Shown: positions 1 through 5,918, counted from the first letter of the stretch. The stretch: 6,039 nt of DNA from Candidatus Caenarcanum sp. (GCA_020720345.1 DYOT01000041.1:1-6039), one strand, 5' to 3'. Numbers and translations are program-made. The notes: generated by a model not told the origin, from the sequence alone.

Positions 1-47
1 GCCTTTATAAAATTCAAGAAAAATCCTAAATTTAATTTTGAGGCAGT

Positions 48-77
48 ATAATATCTCTAAATACTGATTTATATCAA
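48..77 (-). promoter_or_regulatory. Possible promoter for the next gene downstream of adk
   Basis: Minus strand: -35 TTGATA (72-77), 18-bp spacer, -10 TATTAT (48-53). It matches 4/6 and 5/6 of the consensus. It would drive a gene lying beyond the window's low-coordinate edge (map or infA would be expected from common spc-operon order, but neither is visible here). In such AT-rich DNA a chance match is quite possible. Confidence 0.4.
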
Positions 78-105
78 ATTATCTTTATAAAGGAATCTGA
101 TATAA
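69..105. repeat. AT-rich stem-loop after adk
   Basis: Minus strand TTATATCAGATT (94-105) pairs with AATTTGATATAA (69-80): 12 bp with one G-U pair, around a 13-nt loop that holds the palindrome CTTTATAAAG. It begins 22 nt past the adk stop. There is no following T-tract, so it is not a classic terminator. It may stabilise the 3' end, or act as a DNA dyad overlapping the -35 box at 72-77. Confidence 0.4.
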
Positions 106-127
106 CTTTACTAAAATAGAATACTTC

Positions 128-787
128 TTATTTTAAAGCAGGAGCTCCAAGCTCATTAGCAATGTCTGAAAGTATTTTATCAATTTCCTGATTGCCGTTA
201 ATATTAATTATAAGATTTTTCTTTGTAAAATAATTAATTAAAGGCTCAGTTTCGCTTTTGTATGTTTCAATTCTTTTTCCAGCAGTTTCAACATTATCGT
301 CAGATCTTTGAGTCAAAGCCGAACCACACTTGTCGCAAATATTTTCTTCTTTTGGAGCATTGAATTTAGTATTATATTTTTCTCCGCAGGAGCATGATTT
401 TCTGAAAGCCATTCTGTCAATAAGAATACTTTCATCAACTTCAATATTTAATACACCCTGAATTTCTTCACCAATTTCAGTTAGAATTTCCTCAAACATA
501 TGTGCTTGCTCAAGGCTTCTTGGAAAACCATCCAGAATAAAGCCATTTTTAGCATCATCTCTTGAAAGCCTGTTTTTAATAATTTTTATAACAAGCCATG
601 CCGGTGCGAGTTGCCCCTGATTCATAAAAGAAGCTGCTAGCTCACCTTCAGCGGACTTCAATGCTATCTCTTCTCTGAGCATGCTGCCTGTGTCTATATG
701 AGGTACATTAATTATTTTTGCAAGTTTATTAGCCTGCGTACCTTTACCGCTCCCCGGAGCTCCTAAAAAAATCACTCTTGTTTTCAT
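128..787 (-). CDS. adk: Adenylate kinase with zinc-type LID domain
   Basis: Cytosolic adenylate kinase, ATP + AMP to 2 ADP, 219 aa, a normal length for the long (LID-containing) bacterial form. Visible: P-loop GAPGSGKGT at residues 9-17, NMP-site helix beginning D32-T-G-S-M-L-R38, DGFPR at 86-90, R125 ahead of the LID, LID 127-164 with Cys132, Cys134, Cys151 and Cys154, then R161-S-D-D164 and R172. The four cysteines indicate a zinc-binding LID, but the first pair is C-x-C where the family usually has C-x2-C. The usual STGD of the NMP site reads DTGS, and the segment after GQL reads APAWLV where acidic residues are usual. The ATG overlaps the secY stop by 4 nt (ATGA), so translation is probably coupled; AAGGA lies 11 nt upstream. 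Adk directly after secY is the classic end of the spc operon. Identity is secure; the effect of the substitutions is unknown. Confidence 0.96.
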   Translation of the reverse strand: MKTRVIFLGAPGSGKGTQANKLAKIINVPHIDTGSMLREEIALKSAEGELAASFMNQGQLAPAWLVIKIIKNRLSRDDAKNGFILDGFPRSLEQAHMFEEILTEIGEEIQGVLNIEVDESILIDRMAFRKSCSCGEKYNTKFNAPKEENICDKCGSALTQRSDDNVETAGKRIETYKSETEPLINYFTKKNLIININGNQEIDKILSDIANELGAPALK

Positions 788-2109
788 TGTTTTAAAAATC
801 CTTCATACTGTCTGGCTAATAAATGAGTTTTAATCTGGTTTATAAAATCAAGCGCAACCCCAACCATAATAATTAAGGAGGTTGAACCAATTCCCTGTAA
901 TGTTGTAAAATGTGTAATTTCAGTAGCAATTCCCGGAACGAGCGCAATTACTCCAAGCCCTAAAGCTCCTATAAATGTAACCCTGCCAAGAATCTTTTCC
1001 AACGCATCAGCAGTAGGCTTACCGGGTTTAATCCCTGGTATCGAACTTCCATGCTTCTTAAGATTATTTGCAATTTCTTTTGGCTGCATATTTGGCATAA
1101 TTGAAGCATAAAAGAATGTTAAAGCCACTATAAGTACAAAATAAATAAAATAGTATGAATACCCGTTAAGTACATAATTCATAATGAATTCTGCAATTGA
1201 CTTAACTACTGCAGGAGAATCAGGTCTGTTTAAGACACCAAGAATTGTTGAAGGAAAAATAAGAATTGCAACCGCAAATATAATTGGCATAACTCCGCCA
1301 GGATTCAACTTAAATGGAATATGAGTGCTTATGCCGCCATAAACCTTATTTCCTACCTGACGTTTTGCATTAATTATTACAACTTTTCTCATTGCTTCCT
1401 GCATTATGACTATAAGCACCAGAGTAAAAAGCAGCACAGCCACAACAAGCAATAGTGAAAATACCATACCTGTATTTCCGCCTATAAGTTGTCCTGTTGC
1501 TCCAAAATAGCTTGGCATTCTTGAAATAATACCTACAAATATCAGTAATGAAGCTCCGTTACCAATGCCGCTATCTGTAATTAATTCCGCAAGCCACATT
1601 ATAAGTAGTGTTCCTGCTGTAAGCGTTATAATCGAACCAATAAAACCTAAAATCGGTATTCCATCAGAACTTAATACCCCAACTCTATGCAGATATGTTA
1701 AAAATACAGTCGACTGAAATATTGCTAAAACAACAGTAAAATATCTTGTATACTGCGAAAGCTTTCTTCTGCCTGCTTCTCCTTCTTCTTTCTGAAGTTT
1801 TTCAAGCGAAGGAACTGCTGCCGCTAGAAGTTGCATAATAATTGAAGCTGTAATATAAGGTCCGATTCCGAGCGCAAATATGGAAACTTTACCTAATGCG
1901 CCTCCTGTAAATATATCAAGGAAACCAACAAGCTCTTTTGCGGCTCCCGATGTAAGCAAAGCTGCATTATTTATTCCAAATATAGGTATTTGTACACCAA
2001 ATCTAAAAACTGCTATCATTGCAAATGTAAACAGTAATTTTTCTTTTAAGCCCGATGCCTGCCACATTCCTGCGACATCTTCGGTAGTAGGCATTTTCAT
2101 TTTAGCCAT
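784..2109 (-). CDS. secY: Preprotein translocase channel subunit SecY
   Basis: Integral inner-membrane protein forming the SecYEG channel through which SecA or the ribosome drives unfolded proteins; 441 aa, full length for the family. About ten hydrophobic segments are visible, near residues 23-40, 74-97, 121-141, 153-174, 184-199, 216-236, 272-292, 318-336, 374-394 and 405-424. Other marks are the plug region FLDIFTGGAL at 63-72, GPYITASIIMQLL at 83-95, the cytosolic K-E-E-G-E-A-G-R-R loop at 107-115, TDSGIGNGASLLIF at 178-191, and the C4-TM7 block ending NPGGVMPIIFA at 269-279, which looks cyanobacterial. The C5 loop reads PGIKPGKPT at 358-366, so the residue matching E. coli Arg357 is Lys361. 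AGGAG sits 6 nt before the ATG, and rplO ends 15 nt upstream. Co-transcription with rplO and adk is very likely. Confidence 0.97.
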   Translation of the reverse strand: MAKMKMPTTEDVAGMWQASGLKEKLLFTFAMIAVFRFGVQIPIFGINNAALLTSGAAKELVGFLDIFTGGALGKVSIFALGIGPYITASIIMQLLAAAVPSLEKLQKEEGEAGRRKLSQYTRYFTVVLAIFQSTVFLTYLHRVGVLSSDGIPILGFIGSIITLTAGTLLIMWLAELITDSGIGNGASLLIFVGIISRMPSYFGATGQLIGGNTGMVFSLLLVVAVLLFTLVLIVIMQEAMRKVVIINAKRQVGNKVYGGISTHIPFKLNPGGVMPIIFAVAILIFPSTILGVLNRPDSPAVVKSIAEFIMNYVLNGYSYYFIYFVLIVALTFFYASIMPNMQPKEIANNLKKHGSSIPGIKPGKPTADALEKILGRVTFIGALGLGVIALVPGIATEITHFTTLQGIGSTSLIIMVGVALDFINQIKTHLLARQYEGFLKQ

Positions 2110-2124
2110 GAATCACTCCTATGA

Positions 2125-2592
2125 CTATACTAACAAAGCCTTACCACCTGCGGCCTCAATTTTTTCTTTTGCCGATTGGGTAAAGTGCCTTGCTTTAATG
2201 GTTACTTTTCTTTTCAACTCACCGCTGCCCAGCACTCTTAATTCATCGTATTTTTTCCCAAACATGCCTTTTCCTTTCAGCATATCAAGGTCAATTATTT
2301 CTTCTGTCATTACTTCAATCTTGGATATGTTTATTTCAGCATAAACAATGTTATTTCCAGAAGTAAATCCTTTTAATTTAGGTACTTTTCTGTAAGCGGG
2401 CATCTGTCCGCCTTCAAAGCCTCTTTTTTTGCTGCATCCTGAACGCTGACCTTCACCGTTATGACCTCTTGTTGAAGTTTTTCCGTGTCCTGAACTGCGT
2501 CCTCTACCCACACGTTTTTTAGCTTTATTTGAACCCACTGCAGGCTTCAAATTATCAAGTGTAATTTCTTTTTTTTCTATTATTGTTTCCAT
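2125..2592 (-). CDS. rplO: 50S ribosomal protein L15
   Basis: Large-subunit rRNA-binding protein L15, 155 aa (about 145-150 is common). The glycine- and arginine-rich N-terminal extension that penetrates 23S rRNA is clear: NLKPAVGS at 14-21, KKRVGRGRSSGHGKTSTRGH at 25-44, and KRGFEGGQMPAYRKVPKLKG at 56-75. The C-terminal L15 signature runs from about L118 (RVLGSGEL) through KARHFTQSAKEKIEAAGG at 133-150. The protein starts about nine residues before the usual Met-x-L-x-NLKPA beginning. No alternative start is obvious, and AAAGG lies 8 nt before this ATG, so the extension looks real. It lies between rpsE (29-nt gap) and secY (15-nt gap). In most bacteria rpmD (L30) separates rpsE and rplO; here it is absent, as in Cyanobacteria. 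Confidence 0.97.
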   Translation of the reverse strand: METIIEKKEITLDNLKPAVGSNKAKKRVGRGRSSGHGKTSTRGHNGEGQRSGCSKKRGFEGGQMPAYRKVPKLKGFTSGNNIVYAEINISKIEVMTEEIIDLDMLKGKGMFGKKYDELRVLGSGELKRKVTIKARHFTQSAKEKIEAAGGKALLV

Positions 2593-2621
2593 TTTTATTA
2601 CCTTTATTTAAATTGTTCTGT

Positions 2622-3176
2622 TTAATTAAGCATTTCGTGTAATGTAAGACCTCTTGATTTAGCCACATCATTAAATAATCTTAATTCCGAAAGAGCTTTT
2701 ACTGTTGCTCTTGCAGCATTTAATGGGGAATCTGAACCTAAAGACTTGCACAATATATTTTCAATCCCTGCCAATTCAAGAACTGACCTTGCAGAACCAC
2801 CTGCAATAACTCCTGTACCTTCAGAAGCAGGTTTTAATAATATTTTACCGGCTCCTGCTTTTGCAGAAATCGGATGAGGAATCGTTTTTTTGAATATAGG
2901 CACTTTTACAAGATTTTTTCTTGCCGAGATTATGGCTTTCTGAATAGCTCCTATAACTTCGCTGGATTTGCCAACGCCAATACCAACGCTGCCTTTTCCG
3001 TCTCCAACAACTACGACAGCTCTAAAACTTAATTTTTTGCCGCCTTTTACAACTTTTGTTACTCTTCTTATTTGAAGAACTCTTTCACGCCATTCACCAG
3101 GGACTTTAACTCCGGCTAATTCATCTTTTGGCTCTTCATTTGTTTTGCGGCGACCGCGTTTTACTTCCTGTTCCAC
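2622..3176 (-). CDS. rpsE: 30S ribosomal protein S5
   Basis: Small-subunit protein S5, important for decoding fidelity and 30S assembly, 184 aa. The N-terminal double-stranded-RNA-binding-like domain spans about 28-95, with WRERVLQIRRVTKVVKGGKK at 29-48 and the block G58-D-G-K-G-S-V-G-I-G-V-G-K70. The C-terminal S5 domain spans about 105-170, with GSARSVLELAGI at 127-138 and SDSPLNAARATV at 148-159. The loop at the spectinomycin site (VVKGGKK, 42-48) looks wild type. The WRERVLQIRR...KVVKGGKKLSFRA block resembles cyanobacterial S5. The start codon is GTG, chosen because AAAGG lies 9 nt upstream and the basic N-terminal tail (about 27 residues) follows naturally. It opens a four-gene unit behind its own promoter (3259-3286); rplR, its usual upstream partner, is not there. 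Confidence 0.97.
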   Translation of the reverse strand: MEQEVKRGRRKTNEEPKDELAGVKVPGEWRERVLQIRRVTKVVKGGKKLSFRAVVVVGDGKGSVGIGVGKSSEVIGAIQKAIISARKNLVKVPIFKKTIPHPISAKAGAGKILLKPASEGTGVIAGGSARSVLELAGIENILCKSLGSDSPLNAARATVKALSELRLFNDVAKSRGLTLHEMLN

Positions 3177-3258
3177 TTATTTATACCTTTCTGTATATGC
3201 CTAACTTGAATTGTGTTTGTTTCTATTACATCTAGTACTTAACTAAAAATTTATGAAT

Positions 3259-3286
3259 ATTATATTTAAACCAAAAAAACAAACAA
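3259..3286 (-). promoter_or_regulatory. Promoter for the rpsE-rplO-secY-adk unit
   Basis: Minus strand: -35 TTGTTT (3281-3286), 16-bp spacer, perfect -10 TATAAT (3259-3264). It lies just after the rpsA terminator and about 85 bp before the GTG of rpsE, giving a leader of roughly 75 nt. The -35 is weak (3/6), but the position between terminator and operon is exactly where a promoter is needed. Confidence 0.6.
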
Positions 3287-3311
3287 TAATCAAGATAAAT
3301 ATAATTAATAA

Positions 3312-3340
3312 TTGAGGGGGCAGTTAAACTGCCCCCTCAA
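3312..3340 (-). terminator. Strong hairpin terminator after rpsA
   Basis: Perfect inverted repeat: TTGAGGGGGCAGTT (3312-3325) and AACTGCCCCCTCAA (3327-3340), a 12-13 bp GC-rich stem with a 3-5 nt loop. On the minus strand it is followed by T-rich TTATTAATTATATT. It starts 21 nt beyond the rpsA stop and should separate rpsA from rpsE transcription. The plus-strand side is also T-rich (CTTTATATCTTTT), but no plus-strand gene needs it. Confidence 0.85.
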
Positions 3341-3344
3341 CTTT

Positions 3345-3361
3345 ATATCTTTTAAAGATAT
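3345..3361. repeat. AT-rich inverted repeat at the rpsA stop codon
   Basis: ATATCTTT (3345-3352) and AAAGATAT (3354-3361) form a perfect 8-bp inverted repeat around one base, directly abutting the rpsA stop codon. Together with the GC-rich hairpin next to it, it gives rpsA a two-hairpin 3' end. It may be incidental or may help protect the transcript end. Confidence 0.35.
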
Positions 3362-4600
3362 TTAATCTGTAATCTCAGTAATTTCAGTTTTTTCTGCTTC
3401 TTCTGTAGGTTCTTGAGTTTCTAAAATTTCCACTTCCGCTGCTTTAGAACGCTTAGCTTTTTTTGGGGCTTCCTGTTCTGTTACCGGCGCAACTTCTATT
3501 GGTTCTATTGCTTCTATTGAAGGATTATCTGATGTACTCAGACTGATACGTCTGTCTTCAGGGTAAAACTTAACGATTGTAGTTTCAATTTCGTCGCCCT
3601 GTTGAACGGTTTTACCGGTTTTATTCTGATAATCAACAAGTTCTTTATAAGGCAATAAAGCTTCAACACCTGGATAAACTTCTATAAAAGCACCAAAATG
3701 CTTAACTCTGATAACTTTACCTTTAACTTGTTCGCCCTCTTTAATTTTTCTTGATGCTTCAATCCATGGATCAGGCTGCTGACTCTTGAGGCTTAAACTA
3801 ACTCTTTGTTTTTCCTCATCCATGCCAATAATTTCAACTTTTATTTTACTGCCGACTTTTAAAATATCTGACGGATGATCAACCCAACGCCAGGAAATTT
3901 GCGACAACGGCAGAAGTCCGTCTATACCGCCTATATCTATAAAAGCGCCAAAGTCAGTAAGTCTTACTACTTCGCCTGTAACAATCTGACCGACCTGAAT
4001 ATTTTCAAACAGGTCTTTTCTCTGCTCTGCCTGCTGTTCAGACATAACTTTTCTGTGAGACATTATAAGATTATTTTGTTTTGAATCCACCGAAAGTATT
4101 TTGAGTTGAATTTTTTGCCCAATAAGTTCTTCAGGGTCTTTTGCCCTTACATGACTTGATGGAACAAATCCCCTAAGCCCAAGAACATCAACGAGAATGC
4201 CGCCTTTTACTGCTGCAGTAACTTCTGCGTCAACAACGCCGTCTTCATCTTTAATTTTTTCAAGTTCTTTCCAGGAGTAGGCCTGAGAGACTTTTTTGAA
4301 TGAAAGTGTAAGTTGACCTTCATCATCTTCTTCTTTTATAATTAAAAATTCTTTTTCTGAGCCATCAATAGGTAATGTTTCCTGCGGAGTTTTTAAAGCA
4401 TTGCCTGATAATTCTCTTAAAGATACCTTAGCGGTAGTTTTTGCACCAATATCTATAAGAACATTATGTGAATCGTAAGCTACGACTTTGCCTTTAACGA
4501 TATCACCTTTTTTAAAACTATAATCGAACTTGCTGAGAAGTTTCTCAAATTCTGTCAGTTCAGGATCTTTTTTATCCTTTGTAATATTATCGGCTGTCAT
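3362..4600 (-). CDS. rpsA: 30S ribosomal protein S1, four-domain form
   Basis: S1 is the mRNA-binding protein of the 30S subunit that helps capture and unfold messages. This 412-aa protein has four S1/OB-fold domains, about residues 30-102, 117-184, 201-272 and 289-356. Each starts with a G-x-x-V/I-x-G/A-x-V strand and ends with an I/L-x-L/M-S strand. Domain 3 is the most canonical (VTGEVVRLTDFGAFIDIGG, 207-225); domain 4 is recognisable (VKHFGAFIEV, 299-308) but reads EALLPYKEL where domain 3 has DGLLPLSQI. The tail 360-412 is acidic with one basic patch (PKKAKRSK, 379-386) and is probably disordered. Domains 1-2 (VLIDIGAKTTAKV, EGQLTLSFKK, GLRGFVPSSHV) resemble cyanobacterial S1, which usually has three domains. 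GGAGG sits 11 nt before the ATG, with an extended -10 promoter upstream and a hairpin terminator just after the stop. A general S1-domain RNA-binding protein is the alternative reading. Confidence 0.9.
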   Translation of the reverse strand: MTADNITKDKKDPELTEFEKLLSKFDYSFKKGDIVKGKVVAYDSHNVLIDIGAKTTAKVSLRELSGNALKTPQETLPIDGSEKEFLIIKEEDDEGQLTLSFKKVSQAYSWKELEKIKDEDGVVDAEVTAAVKGGILVDVLGLRGFVPSSHVRAKDPEELIGQKIQLKILSVDSKQNNLIMSHRKVMSEQQAEQRKDLFENIQVGQIVTGEVVRLTDFGAFIDIGGIDGLLPLSQISWRWVDHPSDILKVGSKIKVEIIGMDEEKQRVSLSLKSQQPDPWIEASRKIKEGEQVKGKVIRVKHFGAFIEVYPGVEALLPYKELVDYQNKTGKTVQQGDEIETTIVKFYPEDRRISLSTSDNPSIEAIEPIEVAPVTEQEAPKKAKRSKAAEVEILETQEPTEEAEKTEITEITD

Positions 4601-4644
4601 TAAATTAAAAACCTCCAGGGAACAAGATATTTTTTCACTTAATT

Positions 4645-4653
4645 ATTATATCA
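4645..4653 (-). promoter_or_regulatory. Extended -10 promoter for rpsA
   Basis: Minus strand TGATATAAT: a perfect TATAAT (4645-4650) preceded by TGn (4651-4653), the full extended -10 element. No good -35 hexamer sits 16-18 bp upstream, which an extended -10 can make up for. Transcription would begin near 4638, leaving a leader of about 38 nt with the GGAGG ribosome site (4612-4616) before the rpsA ATG. Confidence 0.6.
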
Positions 4654-4706
4654 AAATTAATTAAATTAGTATTGATTTTAAAATAATAATAGCAATTAAA
4701 TTAATA

Positions 4707-4743
4707 CTAAAAAGATTTTCTTTACTATAAAATAAAGAAAACC
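4707..4743 (-). terminator. AT-rich intrinsic terminator of the sigma-factor gene
   Basis: On the minus strand an 11-bp stem (GGTTTTCTTTA paired with TAAAGAAAATC, one G-U pair; arms 4733-4743 and 4714-4724) encloses an 8-nt loop and is followed by TTTTT (4709-4713). It lies about 50 nt after the sigma stop. The geometry fits a Rho-independent terminator, although the stem is A/T-rich and so weaker than the one after rpsA. Confidence 0.55.
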
Positions 4744-4790
4744 TATATTCATTAAGAATTGTAAATATTTATTTGTCAATTTTTATATCT

Positions 4791-5756
4791 TTACAAATAT
4801 GCAAATAACAGATTTTCTTTTTCACAAAGTGAACGAATTTTTTTAATCGCTCTTAATTCAGTTTGTCTTATACATTCCTTTGTTACACCGTAGACTTTCC
4901 CTATTTCTTCAAGAGTTTTTGGTTTAAGGCTTGATGAATCAATCCCGTATCTCATTTTTATGACTTCTTTTTCTCTAATTTTTAATCTTTCAAGAATATT
5001 TATCACATCATTTTTTAGCTGCTTAATTTCTACATTTGTTTCAGTGCAGGAATTCTGGTCTTCTATAAAGTCAGAAAGCTTTACAACTCCACCCTCTCCT
5101 GTTGTATACTCAGAATCAAGTGATACAGCTTTATTAAAAGCTGATAAATAATTATCTATCTTGGATTCAGGTATATTTAACTGCTTTGCAATTTCGCCTA
5201 CACAAATATTCCCATTATTACTATCATATGTTTTTTCTTTTTCACGCTTAATTTTTGTGTATTTTGAAATAATTTCCTGGACATAAACAGGAATTTTCAT
5301 ACTATAAGCCTGTTCAGCAATTGCCTTGTAAATATATTGCTTTATCCACCACGTAGCATAAGTGCTAAATTTATATCCAAGTTTGTAATCGAATTTTTCC
5401 ACAGCAACCATCAATCCAAGGTTTCCTTCCTGAATTAAATCCAGAAAAGAAAGTCCATAATTTTGATATTTCCTCGCAATACTCGCTACAAGTCTTAAAT
5501 TTGACTGAATCATTTTTTTTCGGGCATTATTATCTCCCTGTTTAATTTTTTTACCAAGTTCAAGTTCGTCTTTGGCAGATAAAAATTTACGCATCGAAAT
5601 TTTCTTAAGATAATCATTTTGATAATCATTTGAAAAATAGCTAACATTTTTTTTGTTTTCTTCTGAAATTTTTTCATTTTGAATTTGAGTTATAGAAAAA
5701 GAATTTATTGATGTTTCTTTTTCTATACTCTCGCATTGAACGACAGCATTTTTCAT
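4791..5756 (-). CDS. RpoD-like (group 2 type) RNA polymerase sigma factor
   Basis: Sigma70-family factor that directs core RNA polymerase to promoters; 321 aa from the chosen ATG. It lacks region 1.1. A polar N-terminus (1-47) is followed by region 1.2 (about 48-73), region 2 (about 75-161), region 3 (about 162-233) and region 4 (about 250-315). Region 2.3 GYKFSTYATWW (127-137) keeps the aromatic residues that melt the -10 element, and the core-binding stretch LSFLDLIQEGNLGL is intact. Region 4.2 holds TLEEIG (281-286) and VTKECIRQTE (291-300), where housekeeping factors read VTRERIRQIE. Start choice: AAGGAG (5769-5774) lies 12 nt before this ATG. An in-frame TTG at 5777 would give 328 aa, but it sits directly before that Shine-Dalgarno sequence, so it is unlikely. 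The gene stands alone with its own promoter and terminator; no anti-sigma gene is adjacent. Probably an alternative, non-essential factor rather than RpoD; regulon unknown. Confidence 0.92.
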   Translation of the reverse strand: MKNAVVQCESIEKETSINSFSITQIQNEKISEENKKNVSYFSNDYQNDYLKKISMRKFLSAKDELELGKKIKQGDNNARKKMIQSNLRLVASIARKYQNYGLSFLDLIQEGNLGLMVAVEKFDYKLGYKFSTYATWWIKQYIYKAIAEQAYSMKIPVYVQEIISKYTKIKREKEKTYDSNNGNICVGEIAKQLNIPESKIDNYLSAFNKAVSLDSEYTTGEGGVVKLSDFIEDQNSCTETNVEIKQLKNDVINILERLKIREKEVIKMRYGIDSSSLKPKTLEEIGKVYGVTKECIRQTELRAIKKIRSLCEKENLLFAYL

Positions 5757-5768
5757 AAAATAAAGAAT

Positions 5769-5774
5769 CTCCTT
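5769..5774 (-). promoter_or_regulatory. Shine-Dalgarno site deciding the sigma-factor start
   Basis: AAGGAG on the minus strand, 12 nt before the ATG at 5756. It immediately follows an in-frame TTG (5777-5775), which therefore cannot use it. This supports the shorter 321-aa protein over a 328-aa one. The spacing is slightly long, so the choice is good but not certain. Confidence 0.65.
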
Positions 5775-5804
5775 CAATCCATTCCCTGTTTATTATTCTT
5801 TCTC

Positions 5805-5818
5805 TCAAACATATTTGA
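5805..5818. repeat. Short dyad TCAAA-CATA-TTTGA in the sigma-gene leader
   Basis: Inverted repeat with 5-bp arms and a 4-bp centre, about 50 bp before the sigma-factor ATG. As RNA it would be a weak hairpin; as DNA it could be a small operator. Little more can be said. Confidence 0.25.
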
Positions 5819-5830
5819 ACTTGTGAAGTG

Positions 5831-5918
5831 TCGAAGTAACTTTAATAGAGCTTAGGCGAGTAATAATGAGCATCGTAAGAGTGAGCGTCGAATTAAAATA
5901 ATTATGAGGTCGTAAAAT
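5831..5918. repeat. Imperfect GAGC/TCG(A/T)A repeat patch in the sigma-gene leader
   Basis: A GC-richer patch in otherwise AT-rich spacer. GAGC recurs at 5848-5851, 5868-5871 and 5883-5886, with GAGG at 5906-5909. These are interleaved with TCGAAGTAA (5831), GCGAGTAAT (5856), ATCGTAAGA (5872), GTCGAATTAA (5887) and GTCGTAAAA (5910). The unit is degenerate, with copy spacing of about 15-23 bp. It lies inside the predicted transcript, between promoter and start codon. It may be a dispersed low-complexity repeat or a structured leader; no protein or tRNA reading fits. Confidence 0.45.

Noticed and set aside
1880..2344. 154-codon open frame on the plus strand across the secY/rplO junction
   Set aside because: It is antisense to two certain genes, shows no recognisable family or ribosome site, and is explained as a shadow of their codon composition.
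2593..2621. Search for a small rpmD (L30) gene between rpsE and rplO
   Set aside because: The gap is only 29 nt, so L30 cannot be encoded there. Absence agrees with Cyanobacteria-type operons rather than a deletion artefact.
3875..4084. 69-codon open frame on the plus strand
   Set aside because: It lies wholly antisense inside the S1 domain 3 coding region, with no homology I recognise and no good ribosome site.
4751..4779. TTGACA (4774-4779) -17 bp- CTTAAT (4751-4756) on the minus strand as an rpsA promoter
   Set aside because: The -35 is perfect, but a transcript starting here would run at once into the sigma-gene terminator hairpin (4707-4743). The extended -10 at 4645-4653 is better placed. 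It could only matter if the hairpin acts as an attenuator.
4960..5151. 63-codon open frame on the plus strand
   Set aside because: It is antisense to regions 3-4 of the sigma factor; its hydrophobic and Ser-rich composition is what antisense reading of Lys/Glu-rich genes gives.
5805..5873. 22-codon minus-strand reading frame in the sigma-gene leader (ATG at 5873, TGA at 5805)
   Set aside because: It has no Shine-Dalgarno sequence, its composition follows the repeat patch, and it resembles no known leader peptide. It is not excluded, but not supported.
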